Shown in pieces: positions 36,488-45,048 of a stretch of 64,000 nt of DNA; the stretch's first letter is position 1, and the number at the start of each line of letters is the position of its first letter. The stretch comes from Rhizobium sp. BK313 (GTDB taxonomy: Bacteria; Pseudomonadota; Alphaproteobacteria; Rhizobiales; Rhizobiaceae), in contig NZ_JACHZQ010000009.1 of assembly GCF_014193655.1 (NCBI RefSeq), forward strand, positions 248,001 to 312,000, in the 5' to 3' direction. The position numbers were made by a program, and so were the translations under genes. The notes beneath the pieces were generated by a model that saw only the letters and a list, made by a program, of their open reading frames with translations, was not told the origin of the DNA and searched no databases.

Positions 36488-39154
36488 TTATTTCTGGGAG
36501 ACGACGGCGATGTTGCCGCGGCCAACCTGAACAACGGTCGAGTTGTTGCCGCTGCCGGACTGGCTGACGATTGCGGAGTTTGCCGCATTGCCGCTGCCGA
36601 CACCGTACTGCAGGACCGACGAGCTGTTGTCCGAGCCCGGCTGGCTGATCCAGGCGTTGGAATAGTCACCGGCCTGAGCGACAACCGAGTTATTGAGGGC
36701 ACCACCGGACTGATCGACGAGCGCCAGCGAATGGTTGCCCGGCTGCAGGATCAACGATTGGCTGCCGAAGCTGCCAGTCTGGTTGGTCAAGGCGATGTCG
36801 TGATTGCCGCCCTGTACCGTCAGAGCCTTGTTGCCGACGCTGCCGACCTGCGTGGTGACAGCGGTGTCGTCATGACCGAGCTGGATCGTGGCGGCGGCGG
36901 ACAGGAACGCATGATCCTGGACGGTGACGGCGGTGTCGTGACCTGCCTGGATCGTCGTGGCGGAGACGCCGAGAGAAGCGGTCTGGCTGGTAAGCGCAGT
37001 GTTCTTGTTTCCGATCTGAACGGTCGCAGCCAACGCATCGGCGGTTACCGTCTGGAAATTGAACGCGGCGTTGTCATCACCCTTCTGAACAATGCTGGCA
37101 GCGGAAGCCGTCGTCGGCAGGCTGAAGCCCTGCTTCTGAGCCGGCAGCCGATTCTGGATATCGTCGATCGACGCCACAGACGTATCGGTGCTGCTGGAAT
37201 GACTGGAGGTGACATCAGGCTTTCCATTGCCCGCGGTTTTCACAGTCTTCGTCGTGTCGACATTAGTTGTCGTCACTTTCGATACGGTTCCGGACAATGT
37301 CACATTGTCGCTAGGCACGATAACCTTGCCGACCTGCGAGTTGACCGCAGTGTTGTTCTTGCCGGACTGAACGATCGTCGCGACGGAGTTTTCAGCCGGC
37401 GCAGAGCCGGTGCCGGTTGCCGTGATCGGGCCCCACTGCAAGTTCGACGACGTGGTTGTGGTCGTCTCCGTCGTTGTGGTCGTCTTATCACGGCCGCGGC
37501 CCTGCTCGACGGTATGCGTGTCTTTATCCTTGGACACCGCAGGCTTCGTCTCGCCGCCCTTGCTCAGGACATAGCTGGCCGTCTGGGTTGCGCCCTGGTT
37601 GTTCAGAGCATGGTTGCCTGCACCCTTCTGTACGATCGTCGCGGAAACGTTGGAGCTGTCAGCATGCTGAATGTTGGCGGCCTGGTTGCCAAATCCATCC
37701 TGAGCGATGGAAGCATTGGCGTCAGAGACGTCGTTCTGCAGGTTGAAGGCCGAATTGAAGCCGCCAAAGCCCTGTGCGATCGTCGCCTTGGAACCATCCT
37801 GCGCATCATTCTGAACGTTGCCTGCGCGATTGTTCACGCCGCCCTGAATGATGCTTGCCTTGGCGCCGTCGGAAGCGAACTGGCCGTTGAAGGCCTTGCC
37901 GCCATTACCGGTCTGCAGGGTGGATGCGCTTGCGCCTTCGCTGTCGGACTGAACCGTGCTGGCGCTGTTGCGGTTGCCGATCTGTGCCGTGCTGGCGTCA
38001 GCATGATCGCTGCCGGACTGAAGCGTTGCTGCGGCGTTGCGGGCACCCTTCTGGATAACGGTGGAAGTCATCTTCCTGCCGTCGAGCTGGGTGGTGACGT
38101 TCTGGTTCTTGAAGCCGCTCTGGAGGACGGAAGCCTTTGCGCCGTTGACGTTATCCTGAAGATCGACCGACGTGTTGCCGGTGCCGAACTGTGCGATTGC
38201 GCTGCTCGAATCCGTGGTGCTGGTCTGGAAGTTGCCGGCAACGTTGTCGGAACCGCCCTGAATGATCGAGGCAGAGGTCGGGTCGACCTTGCTCTGAACG
38301 TTTGTGGCATGGTTGTCGTTGCCGCCCTGGACGATGCTTGCATTAGCATCCCGAGACTTGCTCTGGGTGTTCAAAGCGTTGTTGGACGAGCCGGTCTGGA
38401 TGATGCCAGCCGTGTTGTTGTTCTTACGACGGCCCGAGTCGTTGGACTGATCGTTCGCAGCAACGTTGAAGAAACCTTCCTGAAGAATGGTTGCCTGCGA
38501 ACCCTTCTGCTGTTCCTGGGTATTGAAGGCCAGGTTCAAGGCGCCGGCCTGGAGAACACCTGCGAAGGAATCGCCGGAATTGTTGCCGAGCTGCTGGTTC
38601 TCGGCGAAGTTGCCCAGGACCTTATCGAAGGGGTTGATCTGGACGATACCTGAATCGTTGCCGCTGTTGCCGGCATCTTGGACCGTGCGCGCCAGGTTGG
38701 CGTGGCCGCCCTGGAAGATCGTGCCGCGATTGCCTTGGCCGGTCTGCTGGAACTTGTCGACGACGTTCTGCGTGCCGAACTGGGCAATGCCGGCGGTGTT
38801 TTCACCGCTCTGCAGGAAATCCTTGCCGACGAAGTTGTTCTGGCCGAGCTGCATGACGCCGAGAATGTTGCTGCCCTGCTGCGCATCGGACGCCTTGCCG
38901 TCATCCAGCGGCAGGAAGACGTTGTTGCGGCCGTACTGATAGACGAAGCCGCTATTGGCGCCAGCCGCTGCGTCATTCGGATTTACGCTCGGCAGACCTG
39001 CCTGCGACAGATAGGCAAAGTTGTGGCTATCCAACTGGCCGATAAAGGCGTCGTTGCTTTGATCCTTTTTCAAATCGGTTGCAGCAGCACCGCTCGCCAG
39101 GCCGATGACAGCAACTCCCGCTAGAAGCGCTGCCCTTTTCATTGAGAACTTCAT
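36488..39154 (-). CDS. Giant curlin-repeat protein (888 residues)
   Basis: A secreted amyloid-type protein with a signal peptide (ending SGAAAT) and about 27 curlin repeats spaced by roughly 23 residues, for example SIVQGGNDNHATNVQ and TVQIGNKNTALTSQ. Two repeat blocks are split by a Thr/Ser-rich, partly charged linker (about residues 520-680) containing runs of Thr. E. coli CsgA has only five repeats in about 150 residues. Start at 39154 follows GAGGGAGAAG. It lies between csgG and csgH on the same strand, so it is probably the main CsgG substrate. Whether it forms curli-like fibres is inference. Confidence 0.88.
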   Translation of the reverse strand: MKFSMKRAALLAGVAVIGLASGAAATDLKKDQSNDAFIGQLDSHNFAYLSQAGLPSVNPNDAAAGANSGFVYQYGRNNVFLPLDDGKASDAQQGSNILGVMQLGQNNFVGKDFLQSGENTAGIAQFGTQNVVDKFQQTGQGNRGTIFQGGHANLARTVQDAGNSGNDSGIVQINPFDKVLGNFAENQQLGNNSGDSFAGVLQAGALNLAFNTQEQQKGSQATILQEGFFNVAANDQSNDSGRRKNNNTAGIIQTGSSNNALNTQSKSRDANASIVQGGNDNHATNVQSKVDPTSASIIQGGSDNVAGNFQTSTTDSSSAIAQFGTGNTSVDLQDNVNGAKASVLQSGFKNQNVTTQLDGRKMTSTVIQKGARNAAATLQSGSDHADASTAQIGNRNSASTVQSDSEGASASTLQTGNGGKAFNGQFASDGAKASIIQGGVNNRAGNVQNDAQDGSKATIAQGFGGFNSAFNLQNDVSDANASIAQDGFGNQAANIQHADSSNVSATIVQKGAGNHALNNQGATQTASYVLSKGGETKPAVSKDKDTHTVEQGRGRDKTTTTTETTTTTSSNLQWGPITATGTGSAPAENSVATIVQSGKNNTAVNSQVGKVIVPSDNVTLSGTVSKVTTTNVDTTKTVKTAGNGKPDVTSSHSSSTDTSVASIDDIQNRLPAQKQGFSLPTTASAASIVQKGDDNAAFNFQTVTADALAATVQIGNKNTALTSQTASLGVSATTIQAGHDTAVTVQDHAFLSAAATIQLGHDDTAVTTQVGSVGNKALTVQGGNHDIALTNQTGSFGSQSLILQPGNHSLALVDQSGGALNNSVVAQAGDYSNAWISQPGSDNSSSVLQYGVGSGNAANSAIVSQSGSGNNSTVVQVGRGNIAVVSQK

Positions 39155-39504
39155 GGACTTCTCCCTCAATAGCCGGAGCGATGCAATTAAGTGCCAGCCC
39201 CAAGCGTTATAGCGTTAACGATCGGTTACTAGCATTTCGAAATGTATCTTCGCAAGACGCCAAATAAGAATAAATAATAATTGGTTAATCTCAATAGTGA
39301 ATATACCCAAAAATGAGCTTTTAACTTTCTACTTACTTTTGATAGGTTATTACATCCAGCGATTTAGGTGCAAAGTATACTTATTTGTACAAAATAATAC
39401 GCAAAAATGCACCGTCGAAACTGAACGTTCGACGGTGCCGACAAAGCTTGGATATCAAAGAAATTACAATTTATAAGTGAATTTTGGCGCTGATCGAAAC
39501 GTCT
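39155..39504. other. AT-rich intergenic region upstream of the giant curlin gene
   Basis: About 350 bases, strikingly AT-rich against GC-rich flanks, without a gene. It contains the 3' flank of csgG and the probable promoter of the giant curlin gene. No clear operator palindrome was found. Confidence 0.5.
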
Positions 39505-40353
39505 TCACGATCCGGATAGCGGCGTGTCCTGGTATTTCTTTTCGAAGGAGGCGATGAAGTCCGGTTCCTTCGAGCGATCCCGGAGATGCCACAGTCCCTG
39601 CTTCACGCCCTCGACAGCCAGCGATACCACACCGAGTTCAATGCCCTCACGAACGGCGAGCGCGCCGGGATCGTTGCGGGCTTGACCCAACTCGACCTCG
39701 AGCAATTCGTTGGCGGTCGCGAACTTATAAGCGCTGCCTTGAATTTGGACGGAGAATATCTGTTTCGTCGTCGTCGTGGAGGCAAGGATCTCGCCAGTCT
39801 GAACGCTCACCGCACGAAGGCTGACCGTGACGACATCGGAGCGATACTGCACATCCCCGCCAATGCCGAGGTAACGCGCGCCGGCGCCGCCGGTCAGTTC
39901 GTTCGAATCGTAACCAACGATCCCGCCCTGCAGCAGAATGCCTGCGAAACGAACCGGCGGCAGCCCACTCTTCTGTCCGTAGGATTTCTGGGTGTTTTCG
40001 ATGAGCGTCCGCTCTTGGACGAGATTTTTCAGACCGGATCGTTCCACGACGCGGAACCAGTTGCCGTTGCCTGTTTTCTTCAGAATGTCGATCAGGATAT
40101 CGGCGCCACCCTGCGTCACGGCGCGACTATATTCCGCGAAGTTTTCGTTTGGCTTCGCCTGACCCGTAAGATCGGGGAAGTCATAGACAGCAACGTCCAC
40201 CGGCATTTCCGGCGCTGGCAGGGAAACCACCTTTGCCGTCGTTTTGGTCGGAGAAGTCAGCGCGGCGGCGGGCGTGTCGAGTTTTTGACCGGTCTGGCAC
40301 CCTGCAAGCAAGAGCATACTAGCCGTGGACATTGCAATAAATTGAAATTTCAT
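39505..40353 (-). CDS. csgG: Curli secretion channel CsgG
   Basis: A 282-residue outer-membrane lipoprotein. The lipobox LLLAGC puts the lipidated Cys at position 19. The core carries the CsgG signatures VAVYDFPDLTGQ, ENFAEYSRAVTQGGADILI and RVVERSGLKNLVQER, followed by GGIVGYDSNELTGG and GARYLGIGG. The ATG at 40353 (GGGGGAT upstream) places the lipobox correctly. Known role: a nonameric pore that exports curlin subunits and binds CsgF. Confidence 0.93.
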   Translation of the reverse strand: MKFQFIAMSTASMLLLAGCQTGQKLDTPAAALTSPTKTTAKVVSLPAPEMPVDVAVYDFPDLTGQAKPNENFAEYSRAVTQGGADILIDILKKTGNGNWFRVVERSGLKNLVQERTLIENTQKSYGQKSGLPPVRFAGILLQGGIVGYDSNELTGGAGARYLGIGGDVQYRSDVVTVSLRAVSVQTGEILASTTTTKQIFSVQIQGSAYKFATANELLEVELGQARNDPGALAVREGIELGVVSLAVEGVKQGLWHLRDRSKEPDFIASFEKKYQDTPLSGS

Positions 40354-40697
40354 AAATCCCCCGATAATGCGCAATACGTAGGGATATGAAAAATCTACTA
40401 GGCGTATTCCAGTTGCCAAGACGAAATAAGATCTTCGTTGATTATCGCTCAAGGCAATACAACGTATATTCGAATATCACGAAATATAAATCTCAATTAT
40501 AATCTTGCTTATAGAATATATGTCGCCCGTATCTATCCCTTCGTATTCGCACCACGCGAATAACCGATAGCGGTGACGTATCACTAATTTTTGGAGAATT
40601 CAGAATCTCATTTTTGGGTGAATTTTTATTTTGGGACGGAGTTTGCCAAAATACTGCACCGGTAAGAATGGCCGATCAATTCAAAACTATACTATAT
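40354..40697. other. AT-rich intergenic region upstream of csgG
   Basis: No gene seen. It is AT-rich like the other gaps of the curli locus and probably carries the csgG promoter. Confidence 0.45.
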
Positions 40698-41036
40698 TTA
40701 TTTGTTGACGGCTCCCCGTCCAACTGTCGGCCATTCCGTTGCGTCCGCATCTGCCTGGACAATCGCCGTCGAACCCTGGCCAACAGACGGAAAAGGCTTA
40801 AATGCGGCTTTTGCAGTCTTCGAGCGCGATTTTCCTGCGGAGAAAGTGGTCTTTTTCATCGGGCCGGGCAGCACTTCGACCGCGCGGGCCGTCGGCGGGG
40901 TCTGCGCGATATATGCCCCTGCTTCCCCGGGTGAAACCTGCTTGATATAAGCTTGAGCTGTGGCATTACTGGCGCATCCGACAACAAATGCGGAGAAAAT
41001 GCAGGCGTAAATTGAATATTTACCATATATAGTCAT
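40698..41036 (-). CDS. Small putative lipoprotein
   Basis: A 112-residue protein of unrecognised family. A hydrophobic N-terminus ends in the lipobox-like FVVGC (Cys21), then a polar, Pro/Lys-containing chain without known domains. AAGGAATA precedes the ATG. It lies upstream of csgG on the same strand, with a 344-base gap, and could be an accessory of the amyloid locus. That link rests on position only. Confidence 0.6.
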   Translation of the reverse strand: MTIYGKYSIYACIFSAFVVGCASNATAQAYIKQVSPGEAGAYIAQTPPTARAVEVLPGPMKKTTFSAGKSRSKTAKAAFKPFPSVGQGSTAIVQADADATEWPTVGRGAVNK

Positions 41037-41176
41037 GTATATTCCTTTCCAATTCAGATTTAAGCTCGAATTTTACTGGCAGCCTTTATATTATTAGCAG
41101 CGTTTTCGCCAGTTTGACTCTCCCAGAGTTCCATGGAACACAAATCGTCAACATGATTAACATTGGAGAAGTATGC

Positions 41177-41875
41177 ATGTCAGTCAAGATGGGGATAGCT
41201 GCAAGGGTTGCTCTTGTCACGGCCCTTGCTTTGGCGGATGCCGGCATGACGCGGGCACAGGAGTCGACTGCGCCCTTGTTTTCGACGCCTGCTTCGCGGT
41301 CGACGACGGGCGCCCCGATCCTCAATGACCCTTCCAAGCAGAACGGGGAACTCATCGACAATACCGGCGGCGGGCGCCAAGCGCCAAGCGTCTCTCCAAC
41401 GTCCAAGCAAGCGCCACAGAGTGCGACCGCAGCCGTGCCGCAAGGCGACGGCAAAACGAAGGAGTGGAGCGTGCAATGCGCCGAGGTCACGAAAGTGAAG
41501 CGCTGCCAGGTTTTGGGGGCCGTTCTTTCACCTGACAAGAAGCAGGTGATCATGGTCATGAGTCTGGCAGCGGTCGACGATAAGTCGACCGCGACACAGA
41601 TCGCAGTCCCCTTGGGCATTGCTTTGAAACCGGGTGTCAAGATCGACGTCAGCGGTGCGTATACTGCGACGATGGCCGTAAGCCGCTGCACATCGCAGGG
41701 CTGCCTCATCGAAACCAATGTCGATAGCGCCCTGCTTGATGCCATGAAGACGAAACCCGCCGCCACCGTTACCGTGACAACTCCGGATGGGAAAAGCGTA
41801 CCGATCAAGCTGTTGCTTGACGGCTTTCCAGAAGCGTTTGCAGCGATGAAGGCAGCGGACCACGGCGGCAAGTAG
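41177..41875 (+). CDS. Invasion-associated locus B (IalB) family protein
   Basis: A 232-residue secreted protein. A Sec signal peptide (MSVKMGIAARVALVTALALA, cleavage near TRAQES) is followed by a disordered Pro/Ser/Gln segment and the IalB domain, with WSVQCAEVTKVKRCQVLGAVLS and VSRCTSQGCLIE holding four conserved cysteines. IalB proteins help Bartonella enter red cells; in rhizobia their role is mostly unknown, probably envelope-related. ATG at 41177 follows GGAGAAG. It starts divergently from the small lipoprotein gene. Confidence 0.87.
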   Translation: MSVKMGIAARVALVTALALADAGMTRAQESTAPLFSTPASRSTTGAPILNDPSKQNGELIDNTGGGRQAPSVSPTSKQAPQSATAAVPQGDGKTKEWSVQCAEVTKVKRCQVLGAVLSPDKKQVIMVMSLAAVDDKSTATQIAVPLGIALKPGVKIDVSGAYTATMAVSRCTSQGCLIETNVDSALLDAMKTKPAATVTVTTPDGKSVPIKLLLDGFPEAFAAMKAADHGGK

Positions 41876-42079
41876 CGGGGCCTTCACCAAAGCAGCCACG
41901 ATCCTGCCTGCATCGCAATCGCGACAGGCGGTGCTCCGCGACATATCGGACCCGGCGTCTTAAGCTTGATTCTTAAGCTTAACAACGCGTCTGAGAAGAC
42001 AAACAAATCTTTAGTATTTATAGAATATAATTATCGAATATAGGGACAAAGACTCGGCCCGTCCTAAAGTAATGAAAGA

Positions 42080-43003
42080 ATGTTGGCGCTAATGGCCTTC
42101 ACAACGAAAGAACTCAGCCAAAACGAACACTTCCTGTCCGCCATATTGCACAGCGCGCATGAACTCATGGCGATCTACGAGGAGAACCCTCGCATTGCCT
42201 CGATTTTTGCCGCGCAGCAAAGATGGCTTCTGGCGCATGCCGGCTATGCCTTGTTTCTCGGCTATCCGGATGATCCCGTGCCGGCACTCTATACCGGTCG
42301 GTTTGTCGATTTCGCGGTCAAGCACAAAATCGCGAGCCGCAATACGGCGGCTGCATTCCTGAAAGAAATGGCTGCCTATCGCTTCGTTCGACCGATCGCC
42401 GCCAGTTCCGACCGCCGCATCACCTTGCTTGAGCCCACCGAAACGACCCATGAATACATGGCCCGATGGATCTATACGCATCTGCTGGTTCTCGATGCAT
42501 TGGACAACGGCGACAGGATGGCCAGGACGACCGCCAACGCCGGGTCGGTGCTGCGAATGCAGCCTGTAATCGCCAAGATGATCCTGGACAGCGAAAGCCT
42601 GAAGAATCCCGGCGTGACCTTCGCTCTGTTCAATTGGGCGACCTCCGGTGGCGTGGTGATGGACTATCTCATCTCCCGAATCACCGAGATTGATCCCACC
42701 TCGGACAAGGTCTTGATCGGCCCGATCTCTCCGAAGATCATCCAGAGTCAGTTCATGATTTCGAGCGCTCATCTGAAGCGGCTTTTGAAGCAGGCGACAG
42801 AACTCGGAAGCGTTGGCTGGGTCGGCGCTCCGGGCAAAAGCAGCTTCTGGCTTTCTCGAAACTTCGTCTTGGAATACTGGAACTACCAAGCCGAGAAATA
42901 CGCAATCGTTGACGCCGTCAGCCAGGCAGTTCTCGACCAGCCGGACAATCAAGCCAAATCCAGCGAAGAGTTTCTTTCGCGCGCGCTCGCGATTTCTGCA
43001 TAA
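42080..43003 (+). CDS. Protein of unknown function (307 residues)
   Basis: No family was recognised. The protein has no signal peptide or membrane segment. The N-terminal half is predicted mostly helical; a stretch around SAHLKRLLKQATELGSVGWV followed by SSFWLSRNFV could be a winged-helix-like DNA-binding end, but this is a weak impression. Two ATG codons are possible (42080 or 42092). Codon use matches neighbours and the frame is long and clean, so it is very likely a real gene. The upstream region is AT-rich, as in the curli locus. Confidence 0.72.
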   Translation: MLALMAFTTKELSQNEHFLSAILHSAHELMAIYEENPRIASIFAAQQRWLLAHAGYALFLGYPDDPVPALYTGRFVDFAVKHKIASRNTAAAFLKEMAAYRFVRPIAASSDRRITLLEPTETTHEYMARWIYTHLLVLDALDNGDRMARTTANAGSVLRMQPVIAKMILDSESLKNPGVTFALFNWATSGGVVMDYLISRITEIDPTSDKVLIGPISPKIIQSQFMISSAHLKRLLKQATELGSVGWVGAPGKSSFWLSRNFVLEYWNYQAEKYAIVDAVSQAVLDQPDNQAKSSEEFLSRALAISA

Positions 43004-43142
43004 ACGGCACGAAAGTCTAGGCTAAGACCGGTTCCGCAAATCTGATGAATTCGGATACCGAGAGCAATGCATCCAAATAGATGGATGCATTGCTCCCAAA
43101 TCAAGACGGTTCGCGTGATGGCGAGACTATGATCGATGATGC

Positions 43143-43313
43143 TCAGCGTATGTTGAGGTCGTCCGCCGGCGCAGAGATGATGTTATCGGTTACGTCTAAC
43201 TCCGGAGCGGGCTTTAACGGCGAAGGCTCGACCAGAACCAACCGCCACTCGTTCTCCAGACGATCGACTACATGTGCGGGTATCTCGTTCCGCACCATTT
43301 CATTCTCCTGCAT
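43143..43313 (-). CDS. Small hypothetical protein (56 residues)
   Basis: ATG at 43311-43313 is preceded by GGAGG at a good distance. The protein begins MQENEMVRNEIPAHVVDRLE and looks like the short acidic proteins often found in rhizobia. No domain known. The upstream region carries two LacI-type palindromes. Moderate confidence only because of its length. Confidence 0.5.
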   Translation of the reverse strand: MQENEMVRNEIPAHVVDRLENEWRLVLVEPSPLKPAPELDVTDNIISAPADDLNIR

Positions 43314-43830
43314 CGAGGCCTCCCTGATAACGATGTTAGTTGAATGCCATGGGAGAAATGCTTTGTAAATCACAGCATTAAAACGTTTAAACGATTGAAT
43401 TTATTTTAATCGATTAAAGAGCTGTTCTCACATGCGAACGCTCTTAGTGAATGCGGGTTTGAATCTTCCGGATTGAAACGCAGCGTTGGCTCTCACCGAG
43501 TGAAACTCAGCCAAGACCACCTCTTAGAGGGAATATTGCGATCAATTGGACCCTTGCTGTGTGGTATGTGAATTTGCCGCCGAGTGTTCTCTTCGAACTC
43601 GCGGTTCAGGTTAAGCCGCTCTCGCCATCCGCATGCACTCCCGCACCATGCCGGCGCTCAACCCGCTCCTCTCCTTCACCCACGGCCCGAAGTGCCCGGT
43701 CGGTAGCTCTGTGCTGGTCTCCCCTGGTTGCCAGCGAGATGTCCTTCAAGCCGGCCGCCACTTGCCCTTGAAATATACCTCGGATCAGGGCACGAAGGCG
43801 CAATCAGAAGCGACTGCGGGATGGCTGCGC
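43314..43830. other. Intergenic stretch with operator-like palindromes, possible decayed sequence
   Basis: Contains the palindromes listed at 43378-43418. From about 43550 onward several frames are open, but none resembles a known protein; the in-frame codons ahead of the GDPD gene (43633-43830) do not look like a GDPD N-terminus. Confidence 0.4.
43378..43418. promoter_or_regulatory. Two LacI-type palindromes
   Basis: TTAAAACGTTTAAA (43378-43391, one mismatched pair) and TTTAATCGATTAAA (43405-43418, perfect 14-bp palindrome) share a central CG and are 27 bases apart centre to centre, typical of LacI-family operators. They lie between the small minus-strand gene and the GDPD gene. The cognate regulator is not known. 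Confidence 0.5.
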
Positions 43831-44688
43831 GTGGATACACAGGGTTTGGAAATCGTCCGCGGTGGAAATGCCACTCGGCTGAAATGGCATTGCTTGCGAC
43901 GGCAGACGCGGGATCCGCTTTTTTCGGCGGAGGTCATGCAAGCGGGTCTTGCGCTTGGCGCGTCGATGGAACTCGATCTGCGGGTGCGTGCGGATGGCGG
44001 CTTCGTTGTTTTACACGATCCGGATCTGGAAGGCGAAACGACCGGATCTGGATTGATCGCGGAAAAATCCGCTGATGATCTGCGGGCCGTCCGAATGAAG
44101 GGCGACAGCCGTCGGCTCATCTTTAGTGAGAATTTAGCCGCCATGTTGCAATCGGCACATCCGGAAGCCTTGCTGCAGTTCGATATGAAGGACGATTACG
44201 ATTGCATCGGCGAAAAAGGCATCGCCCATCTCGCCGTCCATTTTCAGAATATTGCAGCGTCGGTTATCGTCAGCGGAGCTAGCCTTGACCTGATTGTGGC
44301 GGTCAAGGAAAAGCTGCCGCAGCTGAAACGCGGCATCGATCCAACAAACAAGCTGGTGGAAATCTACCGGAACCAGGGCCTGAAAGCGGTCGAAACCGAT
44401 CTTCTCGCGGATATGCGGGGTCCGACAGAGCCTGACACAATCTATCTCCACTGGCCGTTGATCTTGCAGGCGGCAAAAGAGGGACTCGATCTGATCGCAC
44501 TTTGCAGGAGCGAGGACAAACTGGTTGATGCCTGGACCTTTACGCTGAAAGATCCACAAAACGGTTTCAGCGATGGCGAGTGGCGTGATTTTTCGGCACT
44601 GCTGGCCATGAAGCCATCGCAGATCACCACCGACGAGGCTCCTGCAACAGAGCGGGCCTGGCTAAAGCGGACGGCCGGTCGAGCCTAG
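43831..44688 (+). CDS. Glycerophosphodiester phosphodiesterase family protein
   Basis: A GDPD-fold enzyme, 285 residues from the chosen GTG. The active-site pattern is visible: His-Cys-Leu-Arg-Arg in place of the usual HRG, the metal-binding ELDLRV, and FVVLHDPDLEGETTGSG. These enzymes split phosphodiesters such as glycerophosphocholine or agrocinopine-like sugar phosphodiesters. The start is uncertain: the frame remains open to an ATG at 43633, but those 66 codons do not look conserved. It lies near an ABC importer and an EEP phosphodiesterase on the opposite strand, which hints at shared substrate use. No signal peptide, so probably cytoplasmic. Confidence 0.78.
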   Translation: MDTQGLEIVRGGNATRLKWHCLRRQTRDPLFSAEVMQAGLALGASMELDLRVRADGGFVVLHDPDLEGETTGSGLIAEKSADDLRAVRMKGDSRRLIFSENLAAMLQSAHPEALLQFDMKDDYDCIGEKGIAHLAVHFQNIAASVIVSGASLDLIVAVKEKLPQLKRGIDPTNKLVEIYRNQGLKAVETDLLADMRGPTEPDTIYLHWPLILQAAKEGLDLIALCRSEDKLVDAWTFTLKDPQNGFSDGEWRDFSALLAMKPSQITTDEAPATERAWLKRTAGRA

Positions 44689-45048
44689 AGCGCCGCCCCT
44701 TCGAAGGCGGCACGCTCCAGGCCGCCATCGGCGCAAGTCGTTCTATGTCCAATATGAAGTCAAACTCGGATGCGAGGCAGGCGAATAGACCACGACTGGT
44801 CCGCCGTTAGTGCATGGCGACCTTCGCCTCCGCCTCGAACGCAATCGGCGCGCTGGCCTTTGCCTCCCGACGGAAACGTGCGGCGTCCCGCCCGCGATCT
44901 CGATCGCCGTTTTCGGGCGGGCGCCGGAGGGCATGACCAGCTCTACCCATGATCCGCTTTATCGCCGCCAAGGCGTCACTCCCAGATCTCGTTTTCGGTC
45001 CGGGGCTGGGATCTTAGCTGGCGCCACGTCGTACCGCGACCACTGATC
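44689..45048. other. Intergenic stretch between convergent GDPD and EEP genes
   Basis: No gene seen. Just after the GDPD stop there is a GC hairpin (GCCGCC / GGCGGC at 44692-44711) without a T-run that may act as terminator. The rest shows no recognised feature. Confidence 0.45.

Noticed and set aside
36428..38653. A 741-codon open frame on the plus strand, antisense to the giant curlin gene
   Set aside because: It results from the repetitive codon pattern of the curlin repeats. The minus-strand frame has signal peptide, ribosome binding site and curlin motifs; the antisense frame has none.
36488..39154. Regularly spaced repeats resembling a CRISPR array
   Set aside because: The repeats are imperfect, in frame, about 69 bases apart, and encode the curlin motif.
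43633..43830. N-terminal part of the GDPD gene from ATG 43633
   Set aside because: The 66 codons look unlike any GDPD N-terminus, so a GTG start at 43831 was preferred. It cannot be excluded.
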